This document shows, one piece after another, positions 42,901 to 52,113 of a stretch of DNA of 64,000 nt. The stretch spans positions 60,551 to 124,550 of the forward strand of contig NZGG01000005.1 in NCBI GenBank assembly GCA_002690865.1, written 5' to 3'. A program made the translations under genes and the position numbers. Numbering within the stretch: the stretch's first letter is position 1; each line of letters begins with the position of its first letter. Source of the stretch: Gammaproteobacteria bacterium (lineage in GTDB: Bacteria; Pseudomonadota; Gammaproteobacteria; Pseudomonadales; Azotimanducaceae). The notes beneath the pieces were generated by a model. It worked only from the letters and a program-made list of their open reading frames with translations. It searched no databases and was not told the DNA's origin.

Positions 42901-44052
42901 ATGGCTTCTGATACCTTAATAAAAATCTCACTCAAATTTATCCGTGTCAGCTATAAAACTTGCTGGACGTTCATTCAACTACAGAATAAAGATGGGCAGA
43001 TTGGCGAAGGCGAAGCCTCACTTACCGGGCGCGAAGACCTACTGCAAGAAGCAGCGAGATGCATACTGCCAAAAGTATTGAACGAAGCTCGGCCGTCTGA
43101 ACCGAGTTCTTTTGCTCAGCGAAATCCTCCCAGTGATATTGCAAAATCCAGTATTGTCAGCGCTATTGATCAAGCTTTGTGGAGTTTGTACGCACAAACC
43201 GTAAGCTCTTCCCTAGCAGAGGCTATAGGCTCTTGCCGTAAAACTATTCCGGTTTACGCTAATATCAATCGAAGAACAGAGAATCGCAGCCCCGATGGCT
43301 TTGCTAAAAGCGCCCGTGCTGCGGTCGAAACTGGTCATGTAGCATTTAAAATTGCGCCATTTGACGAAGTTAGCCCGAGAATTTGTGCTGAAGGCGCAGG
43401 TCAAAATGCAATGCAAGCTGGTTTAGATAGAATCGCTGCGGTGCGAGAGATGGTTGGACCAGATAGGCGGCTGATGGTTGACTGTCATTGGCGTTTTGAT
43501 GAAAAAACTGCAAGCAAACTTAATGAGATGCTAGCTAAACTTGGAGTTTATTGGGTCGAATGTCCAATACCCGAAGTAGAAAGTAATATTCCTGCTCTGG
43601 CTCGTCTACGTCACCAATGTAATGGGCTTAGTATGCGTCAAGCAGGACTTGAAACAAATATAGGCTGGGACAGTTTTCGGCCTTATTGCGAGGGCGGAGC
43701 CTACGACGTGGTTATGCCTGATATTAAGTATATCGGCGGCATCCATGAGTTGCAGCGCACAGCTGCAGAAAGCGAATCACTAGGAATACAGGTTTCGCCG
43801 CATAACCCGAGTGGACCTATAGCCCATGCAGCAAGCCTACAACTCTCTGAGGTACTCACTGAGTTTGATATGCTTGAGTTACAATTTGATGAAAGCTCAC
43901 TCTTCGACGACCTGGTGGGAGCACCTTTCTTACCTATTAAGAATGGCTACACCAAAGTACCACAGGGGCAAGGATTGGGCGTCAATCTCGTCGAGTCAGT
44001 TATGCAAACAACCTTTGAACGCCAGACTCTTGAGTGGAGCGCCTCTCGCTAA
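42901..44052 (+). CDS. Enolase-superfamily protein, galactonate dehydratase-like
   Basis: This is a mandelate racemase/muconate lactonizing enzyme family protein of 383 residues. The metal ligands Asp194 (DCHWR) and Glu220 (VECPIPE) are clear. The third ligand is uncertain, because the segment SMRQAGLET carries Glu251 where a GE motif is usual. The base His301 lies in SPHNPSGPIA, as in D-galactonate dehydratase (DgoD). Lys150 (FKIAPFD) may be the second base. It likely dehydrates a sugar acid. It is the last gene of the sulfatase operon and overlaps the convergent esterase gene by 4 bp. Confidence 0.83.
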   Translation: MASDTLIKISLKFIRVSYKTCWTFIQLQNKDGQIGEGEASLTGREDLLQEAARCILPKVLNEARPSEPSSFAQRNPPSDIAKSSIVSAIDQALWSLYAQTVSSSLAEAIGSCRKTIPVYANINRRTENRSPDGFAKSARAAVETGHVAFKIAPFDEVSPRICAEGAGQNAMQAGLDRIAAVREMVGPDRRLMVDCHWRFDEKTASKLNEMLAKLGVYWVECPIPEVESNIPALARLRHQCNGLSMRQAGLETNIGWDSFRPYCEGGAYDVVMPDIKYIGGIHELQRTAAESESLGIQVSPHNPSGPIAHAASLQLSEVLTEFDMLELQFDESSLFDDLVGAPFLPIKNGYTKVPQGQGLGVNLVESVMQTTFERQTLEWSASR

Positions 44053-45074
44053 TCTCGATAGTCTTGCCAAAGATACTCCAGTGCCTGGGGTAACAACTGA
44101 GCTTTCATTGCTCGATCACAGTGTCCAGCATTACGTACAAAACTAAACTGGTAAGAGTAGCCTTTTTCTGAAAGAACATCTGCCATCCGCTGATTAGCTA
44201 AAACCCAGTCATGCATATTATCTCGCATTATATTCGGGTTATACAGATCACGATCGCCAACACATAACCAAATTCGAAGTGGCTTTGCTTGGCTACAGGG
44301 AATTATGGATTTATGGAATTCCCATGCACCACCAGGTATGTCCGGATTATGGGGCCATTGCTGATTAATAAATGTGCCCGACAAGCTGAGGACTCTCTGA
44401 TAAAGGTCATTACGATACCAAGCCATAATCAATGCACATGAGGCACCAGAACTACAGCCCATAGCGGCGCGTGCTTCGGGATTTTTCGTTAGCCTAATAC
44501 CGCAGCTGATCTCCACACGCGGCAACACCTCAGTCTCAACAAATTCGGCATAAAGAGGGGACATAGTGTCATATTCCAGACCCCTTTGACTGCCTTGGGC
44601 ATCACCACCACCATTACTAACACTGATAGCTACCATGGAAGGAATACGTCCGTCTGCAATCAAGGTATCAAGCGCCGAAAAAAGCATTCGGTCAGGTCCA
44701 TCAGCACCGACAATAAAGGGAGTATCAGGCTTACATTGATTTGGCACATAAACAGTAACCATACGTGAGTAAGAAGCAGAATAACTAGTAGTGACAAGTA
44801 GTTTTGCTGGATTATTTGGGTCTGGCGTACCAAATGTTCCTTTCTTTCGCTGTATACCTGGAAAAATTTTACTTTCGCTTGATTCTAGTAAGATCTCATG
44901 GATAGTGCCGTTAAGGAGAGGCCCTTCCTCTGATATTTCTGGCGCATCGTTATGTGTTGGTCCGACAACAAAATTCCCATCAACGTCTATTGGTGGAATA
45001 CTACCGTCAACCAGCATGGTGGCTTCAACGTGGCCAGTTGCTTGTGGATCACGCGTAGGAGGAGTTTTTTCCAT
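44049..45074 (-). CDS. Putative esterase (PF00756), gluconolactonase-neighbour type
   Basis: This is an alpha/beta hydrolase of 341 residues in the PF00756 esterase family. The GxSxG motif is GCSSG at 206-210 with nucleophile Ser208, and the Asp in CVGDRDLYNP and His in AGHCDR complete the triad. A long N-terminal extension of about 85 residues precedes the fold, and no signal peptide is evident. Proteins of this type often lie in operons for plant or algal polysaccharide esters. It is convergent with the sulfatase operon and divergent from the ribokinase gene. Confidence 0.83.
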   Translation of the reverse strand: MEKTPPTRDPQATGHVEATMLVDGSIPPIDVDGNFVVGPTHNDAPEISEEGPLLNGTIHEILLESSESKIFPGIQRKKGTFGTPDPNNPAKLLVTTSYSASYSRMVTVYVPNQCKPDTPFIVGADGPDRMLFSALDTLIADGRIPSMVAISVSNGGGDAQGSQRGLEYDTMSPLYAEFVETEVLPRVEISCGIRLTKNPEARAAMGCSSGASCALIMAWYRNDLYQRVLSLSGTFINQQWPHNPDIPGGAWEFHKSIIPCSQAKPLRIWLCVGDRDLYNPNIMRDNMHDWVLANQRMADVLSEKGYSYQFSFVRNAGHCDRAMKAQLLPQALEYLWQDYRD

Positions 45075-45161
45075 TATAGGCTTTTGCTTTTATTCTACTG
45101 GCATCAGTATAGTCTACTATAATTCAAGTGGTCTAAAGCCCCATCCAATCTGAGGAATTCA

Positions 45162-46058
45162 ATGACAATTTATGTAATAGGTGGCATCAATCAAGATATT
45201 GTTGCAACGAGTGATAATCATTTACGGCCAGGAGAGACTCTAACAGGCACTAGTTTAGCATATTACCCCGGCGGCAAAGGAGCAAATCAGGCCATTGCTG
45301 CAGCAAGAGCAGGATCATCAGTCACTATGATTGGGTGCACTGGTAATGATGCTTTTGGAACTGGGCTACGCGAATATCTTGCCAAATCAGACGTTGATAT
45401 CTCCAAAGTAACAGTAAAGGAAGATGTCCCTACAGGGACAGCCCTGATCATTGTGGCGAAGGGAGAAAACTCCATCATGGTCGTTCTAGGAGCAAACGGA
45501 CAGGTAACGCCTGAGAGTGTTCAGGGGATTGATTTCCAGAGTGAGGACCTCGTTGTTGCTCAGTTCGAAACCCCCTTGGAAACCACTCTCCAAGCATTTG
45601 AAGCGGCGAGAAGCGTCGGAGCAAAAACCCTTCTCAACCCATCTCCAATCAGCGGAACTATTAAACAAGAGCTACTCAATGCAACTGATGTTCTTGTTAT
45701 TAATGAACATGAGTTCACATCAATCTTTAATGAGCCTCTAGACTCTTTGCTAAATGGTAAAGCAAATAGGCCAGGACAGTTCTCGGGAACCCTAGTTATC
45801 ACACTAGGGGATAAAGGCGTCTCGACTTGGGACGACGATGAGTCAATAAAGCAGGAGGGGCGCAACGTAGATGTTTTAGATTCAACAGGGGCGGGTGATT
45901 GCTTTATGGGATATCTCGCTTCCGGATTGCATGAAAAACAGGAGCTACGTTCTGCTATCAAACTCGCTAATGTCGCTGCGTCTATAAGTGTCACAAGGGC
46001 AGGCGCAGCCTCCTCAATACCGGTCCGAGAAGAAGTGGAGAAAACTCTACTAGGCTGA
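45162..46058 (+). CDS. rbsK: Ribokinase (PfkB family)
   Basis: This is a PfkB-family sugar kinase of 298 residues, usual ribokinase length. The N-terminal GGINQD and the GGKGANQA sugar-binding motif (37-44) match ribokinase. The C-terminal DSTGAGDCF carries the catalytic base Asp246. It phosphorylates ribose or a related pentose at C-5. The nearby ADP-ribosylglycohydrolase-type protein could supply ribose, which is speculation. GAGG precedes the ATG. The next gene, on the same strand, is a dienelactone hydrolase about 100 bp away. Confidence 0.87.
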   Translation: MTIYVIGGINQDIVATSDNHLRPGETLTGTSLAYYPGGKGANQAIAAARAGSSVTMIGCTGNDAFGTGLREYLAKSDVDISKVTVKEDVPTGTALIIVAKGENSIMVVLGANGQVTPESVQGIDFQSEDLVVAQFETPLETTLQAFEAARSVGAKTLLNPSPISGTIKQELLNATDVLVINEHEFTSIFNEPLDSLLNGKANRPGQFSGTLVITLGDKGVSTWDDDESIKQEGRNVDVLDSTGAGDCFMGYLASGLHEKQELRSAIKLANVAASISVTRAGAASSIPVREEVEKTLLG

Positions 46059-46155
46059 AAGCATTACTGTAGCCCTGTGCAAAGGGAGCGTTTGGTTTGG
46101 CGTCTTTCTATTATGTCAGTAAGCTCGTGTTATTAGATTAATTAAGGAAAAGCAT

Positions 46156-46830
46156 ATGGGCGAGGTTATCGAACTACTATCAAGTGACGGATTCCATTTA
46201 GATGCCTATTTCGCGACACCAAAGGGTAAACCGAAAGCCGCAATTGTAGTGGCACAAGAGATTTTTGGGGTCAATGAGCACATTAAGGAAGTTGCCGAAA
46301 ATTATGCTGCAGATGGATATGCAGCAATTGCACCTGCTCTTTTTGACAGGGTGGAGAAAGGAGTTGAACTTGGTTACGAGAGAGATGACCGTGCTAAAGG
46401 TGCGGAGATAGCATTCAATCAGCTAGAAATGTCAACGACGATCCAAGATCTAAGAACAAGTGCGGTATATATGGAAACGTATGGACGGGTTGGAATCGTA
46501 GGTTATTGCTACGGAGGTTTAATGTCGTATCTTGCCGCGTGCAACATTACAGAGCTTGCTTGTGCAGTGGGTTATTATGGTGGTCGAATTGTCGACTATC
46601 TCGATCAAAGCCCAAAGAGCCCGCTAATGTTGCACTTTGGTGAACTCGATGCACACATCCCAATGGAAGATGTTGAGAAAATCATCTCTGACAAACCAGA
46701 CATTCCTGTATTTACCTACAACGCAGATCATGGATTCAACTGTGATCATCGTTCATCCTTTAATGCAGGTGCTGCAAGGCTTGCGCGCGAAAGAACCATA
46801 AAATTCTTTGAACAGGAACTATGCTCCTAA
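46156..46830 (+). CDS. Dienelactone hydrolase family protein
   Basis: This is an alpha/beta hydrolase of 224 residues, close to the standard ClcD length. The complete triad is Cys118 (GYCYGG), Asp165 (GELDAHIP) and His192 (ADHGF), with Glu35 (QEIFG) supporting the nucleophile as in ClcD. The substrate could be a lactone or small ester. It has AAGGAAAAG before the ATG. It ends 24 bp from a truncated PhyH fragment on the opposite strand. It is unrelated in detail to the longer DLH at 16.6 kb. Confidence 0.9.
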   Translation: MGEVIELLSSDGFHLDAYFATPKGKPKAAIVVAQEIFGVNEHIKEVAENYAADGYAAIAPALFDRVEKGVELGYERDDRAKGAEIAFNQLEMSTTIQDLRTSAVYMETYGRVGIVGYCYGGLMSYLAACNITELACAVGYYGGRIVDYLDQSPKSPLMLHFGELDAHIPMEDVEKIISDKPDIPVFTYNADHGFNCDHRSSFNAGAARLARERTIKFFEQELCS

Positions 46831-46854
46831 AGAAATTAACGGCAGCGCCCAATC

Positions 46855-47274
46855 TTATCGATGTGATCGGTAGTACCCAAGCTCATTCCAAGGGACATTA
46901 CCATCTTGATGAGAACCTTGATCCGTCGTACTGCTTTTATGGAGATAGTGGTGAGGGTGTAATACATAATTTTCACCCAGCAAACTTGTAAGAGTATCAA
47001 CGACCATCGGATCGAATATGACATCATCTATCTCTGGGATAAGCGCACGAAGGTTATCTCCTAACATATCGAGATGGGCGGTCTTACTCTGCGATTTGTC
47101 AACCTCTAGATAGAGATTCTGAGCATTTTTATAAAGATAGTCATGGTGCCGCTTGGTCATTTTTGAAGGCATGATGGTGAGATAATCTTCAAAAAGAAAT
47201 TTCAAAAACTGATCGTCAGATAGAGGCAATTTCACAGGATTATATTTGAAGACCGCAAAAATATAATCAATCAA
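46855..47274 (-). pseudogene. Truncated PhyH dioxygenase fragment
   Basis: Only the N-terminal half of a PhyH-family protein survives (about 139 codons). It ends at YYRSHR immediately after the first iron motif (SHQDGN), where intact relatives continue with an ILFYYPQD-like strand. The segments LHPHHYLH and PLSDDQFLKF resemble the same region of the PhyH-HEAT protein at 28.9-30.5 kb. The lost C-terminus contains the distal His and 2-oxoglutarate Arg, so the fragment cannot be an active dioxygenase. It probably marks a deletion joining this gene to the neighbouring DLH. Confidence 0.75.
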
Positions 47275-47343
47275 CGTATCGTTGTCGAGTCGGTTAGGTT
47301 AGTCTGCTTGATGATCAATTGAGTAAGGGATAAAGGAGAGGCT

Positions 47344-48255
47344 ATGCGATTTGGTTTCTGGCCAAATCCTCGGAGTAACTACGAGGATACCAAACAACTT
47401 GCAAACCATGCAGAACAAACTGGCTATGACGGGATTTGGTTAGCAGACCACTTCCTCCCAGAAGAACCCGAGCTTATCCCTGTTCACGAGTCATGGATTA
47501 CAATGGCGGCACTATCTCGGGATGTTCCCAGAATCCGAATAGGGACCATGGTTTCCGGTAACACCTATCGACACCCTGCAGTTCTCGCAAACATGGTAGC
47601 GACGCTCGATAATCTCAATGATGGAAGATCTGTACTAGGTATAGGATCAGGCTGGCAACAGAATGAACATGAAGCATACGGTATTGATTACGATACTATT
47701 GGAATTCGTTTACGTAAATTAGATGAAGCTTGCCAAATCTTTAAAGGACTATTTAATAATGACTTCTTTGACTTTGATGGTGAGTTTTATACCCTGAAAA
47801 ATGCACCCCTTGAGCCCAAGCCAAAACAAGTGAAACTACCATTAATGGTCGGTGGTGGAGGAGAGAAGGTGACCTTGCGAATCGCTGCTAAGTATGCTGA
47901 TGAGTGGAATGTCTGGGGTGATATAAGTATTCTAAAACACAAAATGGCTATACTCGACCAACACTGCGAAGCAATCAAAAGAGATCCGAAAGAAATTGAA
48001 AGGTGCGCTGTTGCACTATTATTTTTGTCCGATGATGAAAAGTATTTAAAAAGAATAAGAGAAGCAGAGATAGGTACCCCAGCAATCATTGGTAACGTAA
48101 ATGAATTACGCGATACTGTTGCCGCTTTTGATGAAGCAGGTGTAGAAGAGTTAATCATCCCGGACTTTACGCTTGGAACCCTCATCGGAGCAGATCAAAG
48201 AAAAAAGGATCTGATGGAGCAGTTTATTTGTGAAGTCGCTACAGTAGCCACTTAA
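47344..48255 (+). CDS. Luciferase-like (LLM class) flavin or F420-dependent oxidoreductase
   Basis: This is a TIM-barrel oxidoreductase of 303 residues. The N-terminal LANHAEQTGYDGIWLADHF is characteristic, as are the VSGNTYRHPAVLANM segment, the LGIGSGWQQNEHEAYG motif and GGGGEKVTLRIAA near the cofactor phosphate site. The GSGWQQNEHEAYG form is common in F420-type and flavin-dependent members, and the cofactor cannot be decided here. It begins a four-gene operon with an SDR (20 bp), an enoyl-CoA hydratase (35 bp) and a GPH transporter. An Rv-type oxidation before beta-oxidation is plausible. Confidence 0.85.
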   Translation: MRFGFWPNPRSNYEDTKQLANHAEQTGYDGIWLADHFLPEEPELIPVHESWITMAALSRDVPRIRIGTMVSGNTYRHPAVLANMVATLDNLNDGRSVLGIGSGWQQNEHEAYGIDYDTIGIRLRKLDEACQIFKGLFNNDFFDFDGEFYTLKNAPLEPKPKQVKLPLMVGGGGEKVTLRIAAKYADEWNVWGDISILKHKMAILDQHCEAIKRDPKEIERCAVALLFLSDDEKYLKRIREAEIGTPAIIGNVNELRDTVAAFDEAGVEELIIPDFTLGTLIGADQRKKDLMEQFICEVATVAT

Positions 48256-48275
48256 ATTTTGTTAGGAGAAGATAG

Positions 48276-49031
48276 ATGTCTGAACTACTTACCGATAAAG
48301 TAGCCATTGTCACTGGGGGAGCTGGTGGGATAGGCAGTCGTATTGCAAAAGCATATGTGAACCAGGGCGCAAAAGTTGTAGTCGCGAGCCGTAACCAAGA
48401 AAAGCTCAGTAAGGTAGTAGGAGAGATTGAGTCCTCCGGGGGAGAAGCTATAGCCATCGCAACGGACGTGACCGTTCCCGAGGATGTAGAAAATATGGTA
48501 AACAAAACTATTGAACGATTCGGATGCATTGACATATTGGTCAACAACTCCGGCGGCGCCATGTTTATCAAGACACCAAATGAACTCGAACCAGAGGAAT
48601 GGGATGCAGCGATAAGGCTGAACCTGAGTAGCGTTTTTTTATGTAGCCGGGCGGTAAGTGAACATATGATGAAGAAGAAAAAGGGCAGAATTATTAACAT
48701 ATCTTCTGTAGCGGGAATGCGGCTTTCGCCATCATTTGTGCATTATGGCGCAGCGAAAGCTGGCGTCATTAATCTAACCAAAGGACTCGCGGTCTGCTGG
48801 GCACCCAATAATATAAACGTCAACTGTATCGCCCCAGGATTAACTGCTACTGAAGGTGTTGCAAACTGGTTACCTGAGAAGAATAAAGAGGATGGTACCC
48901 CGGTACCTCCGCTACTATATCCACCTAATCCGGAAGATGTAGCAGATCTCGCAACATTCTTAGCTTCAGAACTATCTTCTCATCTTAGCGGAGAACTGTT
49001 CCCGATTCGTTCGCTAACAGAGCTCGCGTAA
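48276..49031 (+). CDS. SDR-family oxidoreductase
   Basis: This is a classical SDR of 251 residues with TGGAGGIG at 13-20, catalytic Ser144, Tyr157 and Lys161 (YGAAK). The C-terminus ends in SGELFPIRSLTELA and lacks the usual DGG tail, so the protein's end is atypical for the family, though the reading frame is intact. It sits in the luciferase-like, enoyl-CoA hydratase and transporter operon and probably oxidises the hydroxyl formed in that pathway. Confidence 0.87.
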   Translation: MSELLTDKVAIVTGGAGGIGSRIAKAYVNQGAKVVVASRNQEKLSKVVGEIESSGGEAIAIATDVTVPEDVENMVNKTIERFGCIDILVNNSGGAMFIKTPNELEPEEWDAAIRLNLSSVFLCSRAVSEHMMKKKKGRIINISSVAGMRLSPSFVHYGAAKAGVINLTKGLAVCWAPNNINVNCIAPGLTATEGVANWLPEKNKEDGTPVPPLLYPPNPEDVADLATFLASELSSHLSGELFPIRSLTELA

Positions 49032-49066
49032 CCAGAATATCCAGACGATATAAACCGGCAAGCATT

Positions 49067-49849
49067 ATGGCTAAAGAATTTCATTGTATCTTATATGAAA
49101 AAAAGGAGCCTCTAGCGTTGATTACGATTAATCGACCAGAGAAATATAATGCTATTTCGCTACAAACGTTGAAAGAACTTCAAGAATCTGTGGACTTAGC
49201 GGCAAAAGATGAAACTATTCGCGTTATAGCAATCACCGGTACAGGTGGCAAAGCTTTCGCGTCCGGATCTGATCTTAACGAGGTCGCTCAAAGAGACCTG
49301 AAGAAGGCCCTTGAACCAATTGTTCAGGGTCTCGCGGCGCAACTTGAGTCAATACCCAAACCTACGATTGCCGCTATTGATGGTATCTGTATGGGCGGTG
49401 GACTCGAGATTGCACTCGGATGCGACCTTCGCGTTTGCACTCCGACTAGTCGTTTTGGGACACCAGAAGGGAAGCTAGGCATCATCCCTGGTGGGGGCGC
49501 TACAGCGCGCTTACCAAGAATTGTTGGTCGAGCTTGGGCTATGGAAATGATGCTAATGGGCGATCCAATTAATGCGGATAAGGCAATGCAAATCGGCTTA
49601 GTCACGAGATTAGTTGAACAGAGCGATCTACTTAATGAAGTTCAACGCATGGCAGAGCATTTAGCCTCCTTCGCACCCTTTGTCCCTCAGTTTATGAAGA
49701 CCATGGTTCATAAGGGCATGGAAGGTACTTTAGCTTCGGCACTAGCCATGGAAAAGTTTGCGCAAGGTGCGCTTATCCAGACAGAGGATAAAGATGAAGG
49801 GATAGATGCGTTCCTCCATAAACGCGATCCAAAGTTTAAAGGTAAGTAA
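49067..49849 (+). CDS. Enoyl-CoA hydratase/isomerase family protein
   Basis: This is a crotonase-fold protein of 260 residues, typical length. The oxyanion-hole segments AFASGSDL and GGGLEIALGCD are present. Both catalytic glutamates occupy expected places, Glu114 (GGGLE) and Glu134 (TPEGKLG), so true hydratase activity is likely. It forms a beta-oxidation-type step with the adjacent SDR. The start ATG follows AAACCGGCA without a strong ribosome site. Confidence 0.9.
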   Translation: MAKEFHCILYEKKEPLALITINRPEKYNAISLQTLKELQESVDLAAKDETIRVIAITGTGGKAFASGSDLNEVAQRDLKKALEPIVQGLAAQLESIPKPTIAAIDGICMGGGLEIALGCDLRVCTPTSRFGTPEGKLGIIPGGGATARLPRIVGRAWAMEMMLMGDPINADKAMQIGLVTRLVEQSDLLNEVQRMAEHLASFAPFVPQFMKTMVHKGMEGTLASALAMEKFAQGALIQTEDKDEGIDAFLHKRDPKFKGK

Positions 49850-49886
49850 TAATAAAAAGGGAATAACAAGATGAGGGAGTGCTTGC

Positions 49887-51395
49887 TTGAGTGAAATAGA
49901 CGAAGTTACTACTAAACAGAATGATCCTTTAGATCGAAAGAGAAAAATACACTGGCGAACCAAATTGCTATTTTCGTCCGGGGCGTTCCAAGAAGCCACT
50001 GTCGTCGCAGGGGCTATCGTTACTATATTATTCTACAATCAGATTCTTGGAGTTTCCTCTGTACTGTGTGGGACAGCATTTCTAATTGCGAGTCTTGTGG
50101 ATGGGATTACAGATCCTCTTGTAGGTGCGTATACTGATCGTTTTAGAAGCAGGTGGGGGAGGCGTCATCCCTTAATGCTTGCCTCAGCTTTACCTATCAG
50201 TATTGCTTTTTATTTTCTCTATCAGCCAATTGATGGCCTCAGTGAGATGGGATACTTCATTTGGCTAACCGTCTTCTTGGTTGGTATGAGGACCAGTATT
50301 ACTTTTTATAATATTCCACATGATGCATTGGGTGCTGAACTGACGGACGACTACGAAGAGCGCTCATCAATTTTTGGATATAATTTAGTAGCTGTAGCAC
50401 TGGCAGCGTCCATAATGGCGTTGATAGTCTATTTTCTGATCTTTCCTTCAACGCCGGAATACGAAAACGGCCTCCTAAACGAATCGCGATATTTTTTATT
50501 AGCCTCATTAGGTGCCGTCACTATTTTTGTATCTATTCTGGTATGTGCTTTAGGAACGATGGATCAAATTCCCTATCTACACAAAGTTGAAATCAGAGAA
50601 AAGGTTGACTATCGACAGTTTTTTAGAGAACTGTTTATTCTAATAAGAAACTCCTCTTATATTTCGATCTGTCTCAGTATGCTTACAATCTACGCAGCCC
50701 TCGGCATTCTTGGCGTTGTATCAACATATGCCTACGTCTATGTGTATGAGATTTCAACAGAACAAATGACTCTAGCAGCCGTCATGAAACTTCCTGGTAT
50801 GGTTTTAGCGCTACCACTATTAGCCTTGTTCTCGGCCCGGTTAGAAAAGAAACAGATTTTTATGGTGACGACATTTATCACTGGAGTATTTGGCGCTCTA
50901 CCACATGTTCTGAAAATGCTTAACTTGTTTCCTGGTAACGAATCCGATTTTCTTCTCGTAGCTCTCTTTTTACCCTTGTTAATTTCTGCAATAGTAACGC
51001 CGGTGAACGCTATTGTCCTCGATTCGCAATTAGTTGATGTAACCGACTTGCACGAGTATCAAACCGGCTCGCGTGCAGAAGGCATCGTCTTCTCTGTACG
51101 TAGCTTCGCGATCAAAGCCACCAGTGGCGTTGGTGGGCTACTTGCCGGGTTTGGTCTCACGTACATCGGCTTTCCGGATAATGCTGAGGTAGGCTCTCTA
51201 TCGGCCGAAACTATTAATGGCTTACTTTTCATGAACGGCCCGTTGTATTTGATACTCTACTGTCTCGGAGGTTTCTTCATGACATTCTATGTTTTAAGTA
51301 AGAATCGTCATGCAGAAATATTGTCAGAACTTGAAGCAAGAAGGGAATCAAAGGTGCTTGACGAAAATCAACGGATGCCAACATCGTCTAACTAA
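49887..51395 (+). CDS. MFS transporter, GPH (glycoside-pentoside-hexuronide:cation) family
   Basis: This is a 12-helix inner-membrane symporter of 502 residues. The N-terminal motif DGITDPLVGAYTDR with RRHPLM between helices 2 and 3 is the GPH-family signature, as in melibiose and xyloside transporters. The start is TTG with GGGAG upstream. It would import a sugar glycoside, pentoside or other solute with sodium or proton. It is the last gene of the luciferase-like operon, which suggests that the imported compound is what those enzymes process. Confidence 0.87.
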   Translation: MSEIDEVTTKQNDPLDRKRKIHWRTKLLFSSGAFQEATVVAGAIVTILFYNQILGVSSVLCGTAFLIASLVDGITDPLVGAYTDRFRSRWGRRHPLMLASALPISIAFYFLYQPIDGLSEMGYFIWLTVFLVGMRTSITFYNIPHDALGAELTDDYEERSSIFGYNLVAVALAASIMALIVYFLIFPSTPEYENGLLNESRYFLLASLGAVTIFVSILVCALGTMDQIPYLHKVEIREKVDYRQFFRELFILIRNSSYISICLSMLTIYAALGILGVVSTYAYVYVYEISTEQMTLAAVMKLPGMVLALPLLALFSARLEKKQIFMVTTFITGVFGALPHVLKMLNLFPGNESDFLLVALFLPLLISAIVTPVNAIVLDSQLVDVTDLHEYQTGSRAEGIVFSVRSFAIKATSGVGGLLAGFGLTYIGFPDNAEVGSLSAETINGLLFMNGPLYLILYCLGGFFMTFYVLSKNRHAEILSELEARRESKVLDENQRMPTSSN

Positions 51396-51531
51396 AAGAT
51401 ATACAGCGATGTCTAAAAATAAATATCGATGGAACCGTGATTCTGGCCAAAGGAATCTTGATTGACGACGAATATCATCTTTCAAGTTACAACAAACAAA
51501 AGAGTTTACACGGTTTGATGCGCCAAGTTAC

Positions 51532-52107
51532 TCAGTTCATTTTCTTATGGAGGGTCTTTAGTAATTCCTGATAATTCTCTTCTTTGAAATTAGTGGAGTC
51601 TAGCTCCAAAACATGACCTCCAATATCTAACGGATTTTGATACAAGTACGATAGTTCGCCCAGATTGAATTTTTGTGCAAGTATTTTGTCACGGTGACCT
51701 TGATGTCTCTCGCCGGTCTCAGCACGCCTTCTATATCGATTAGCTAACTCCTTACCTTCCGCCTGACAGAGGATTTGCACCGGAGTTAATGCATACCTCG
51801 AGATTATCGATCGCATTGTAACCGAGTGCTGTGGTCGAAAATTACAATCCACAACGAAGGGAGAGTCAGACTCAAGTTGCTTTTCAATAAGATAAAACAA
51901 GATGGATATCGCTGCATTATCCATTTTCCGCCCTGATAACGATTCATCCGTCTCCACCGCAACGGGCATTCCAACGTCGTCAAACATAGGCTCCTTAACA
52001 CCATCCTTGCTAAAGCAAGGAATGTGCAGCGAGCGAGCTAGTCGGGTGCTGATGGTCGTTTTTCCTGTCGCTGGACCACCAAGCACAATGATAAAAAACC
52101 CTCTCAA
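51532..52107 (-). CDS. P-loop kinase (AAA_33/zeta-like)
   Basis: This is a small ATP-binding protein of 191 residues. Its Walker A motif GGPATGKTT (10-18) opens a typical P-loop kinase fold. FVVDCNFRP near residue 90 is the Walker B-type strand, and YRRRAETGERHQGH a lid-like segment. The start is TTG, 6 bp after the aldolase stop. The family phosphorylates small molecules such as gluconate, nucleosides or aminoglycosides. It closes a four-gene operon with an oxidoreductase, an ABM-domain protein and a class I aldolase, and may phosphorylate that pathway's substrate. Confidence 0.8.
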   Translation of the reverse strand: MRGFFIIVLGGPATGKTTISTRLARSLHIPCFSKDGVKEPMFDDVGMPVAVETDESLSGRKMDNAAISILFYLIEKQLESDSPFVVDCNFRPQHSVTMRSIISRYALTPVQILCQAEGKELANRYRRRAETGERHQGHRDKILAQKFNLGELSYLYQNPLDIGGHVLELDSTNFKEENYQELLKTLHKKMN

Positions 52108-52113
52108 GCTAAA

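Noticed and set aside
45560..45994. Leftward 144-codon open frame
   Set aside because: Antisense shadow of the ribokinase gene.
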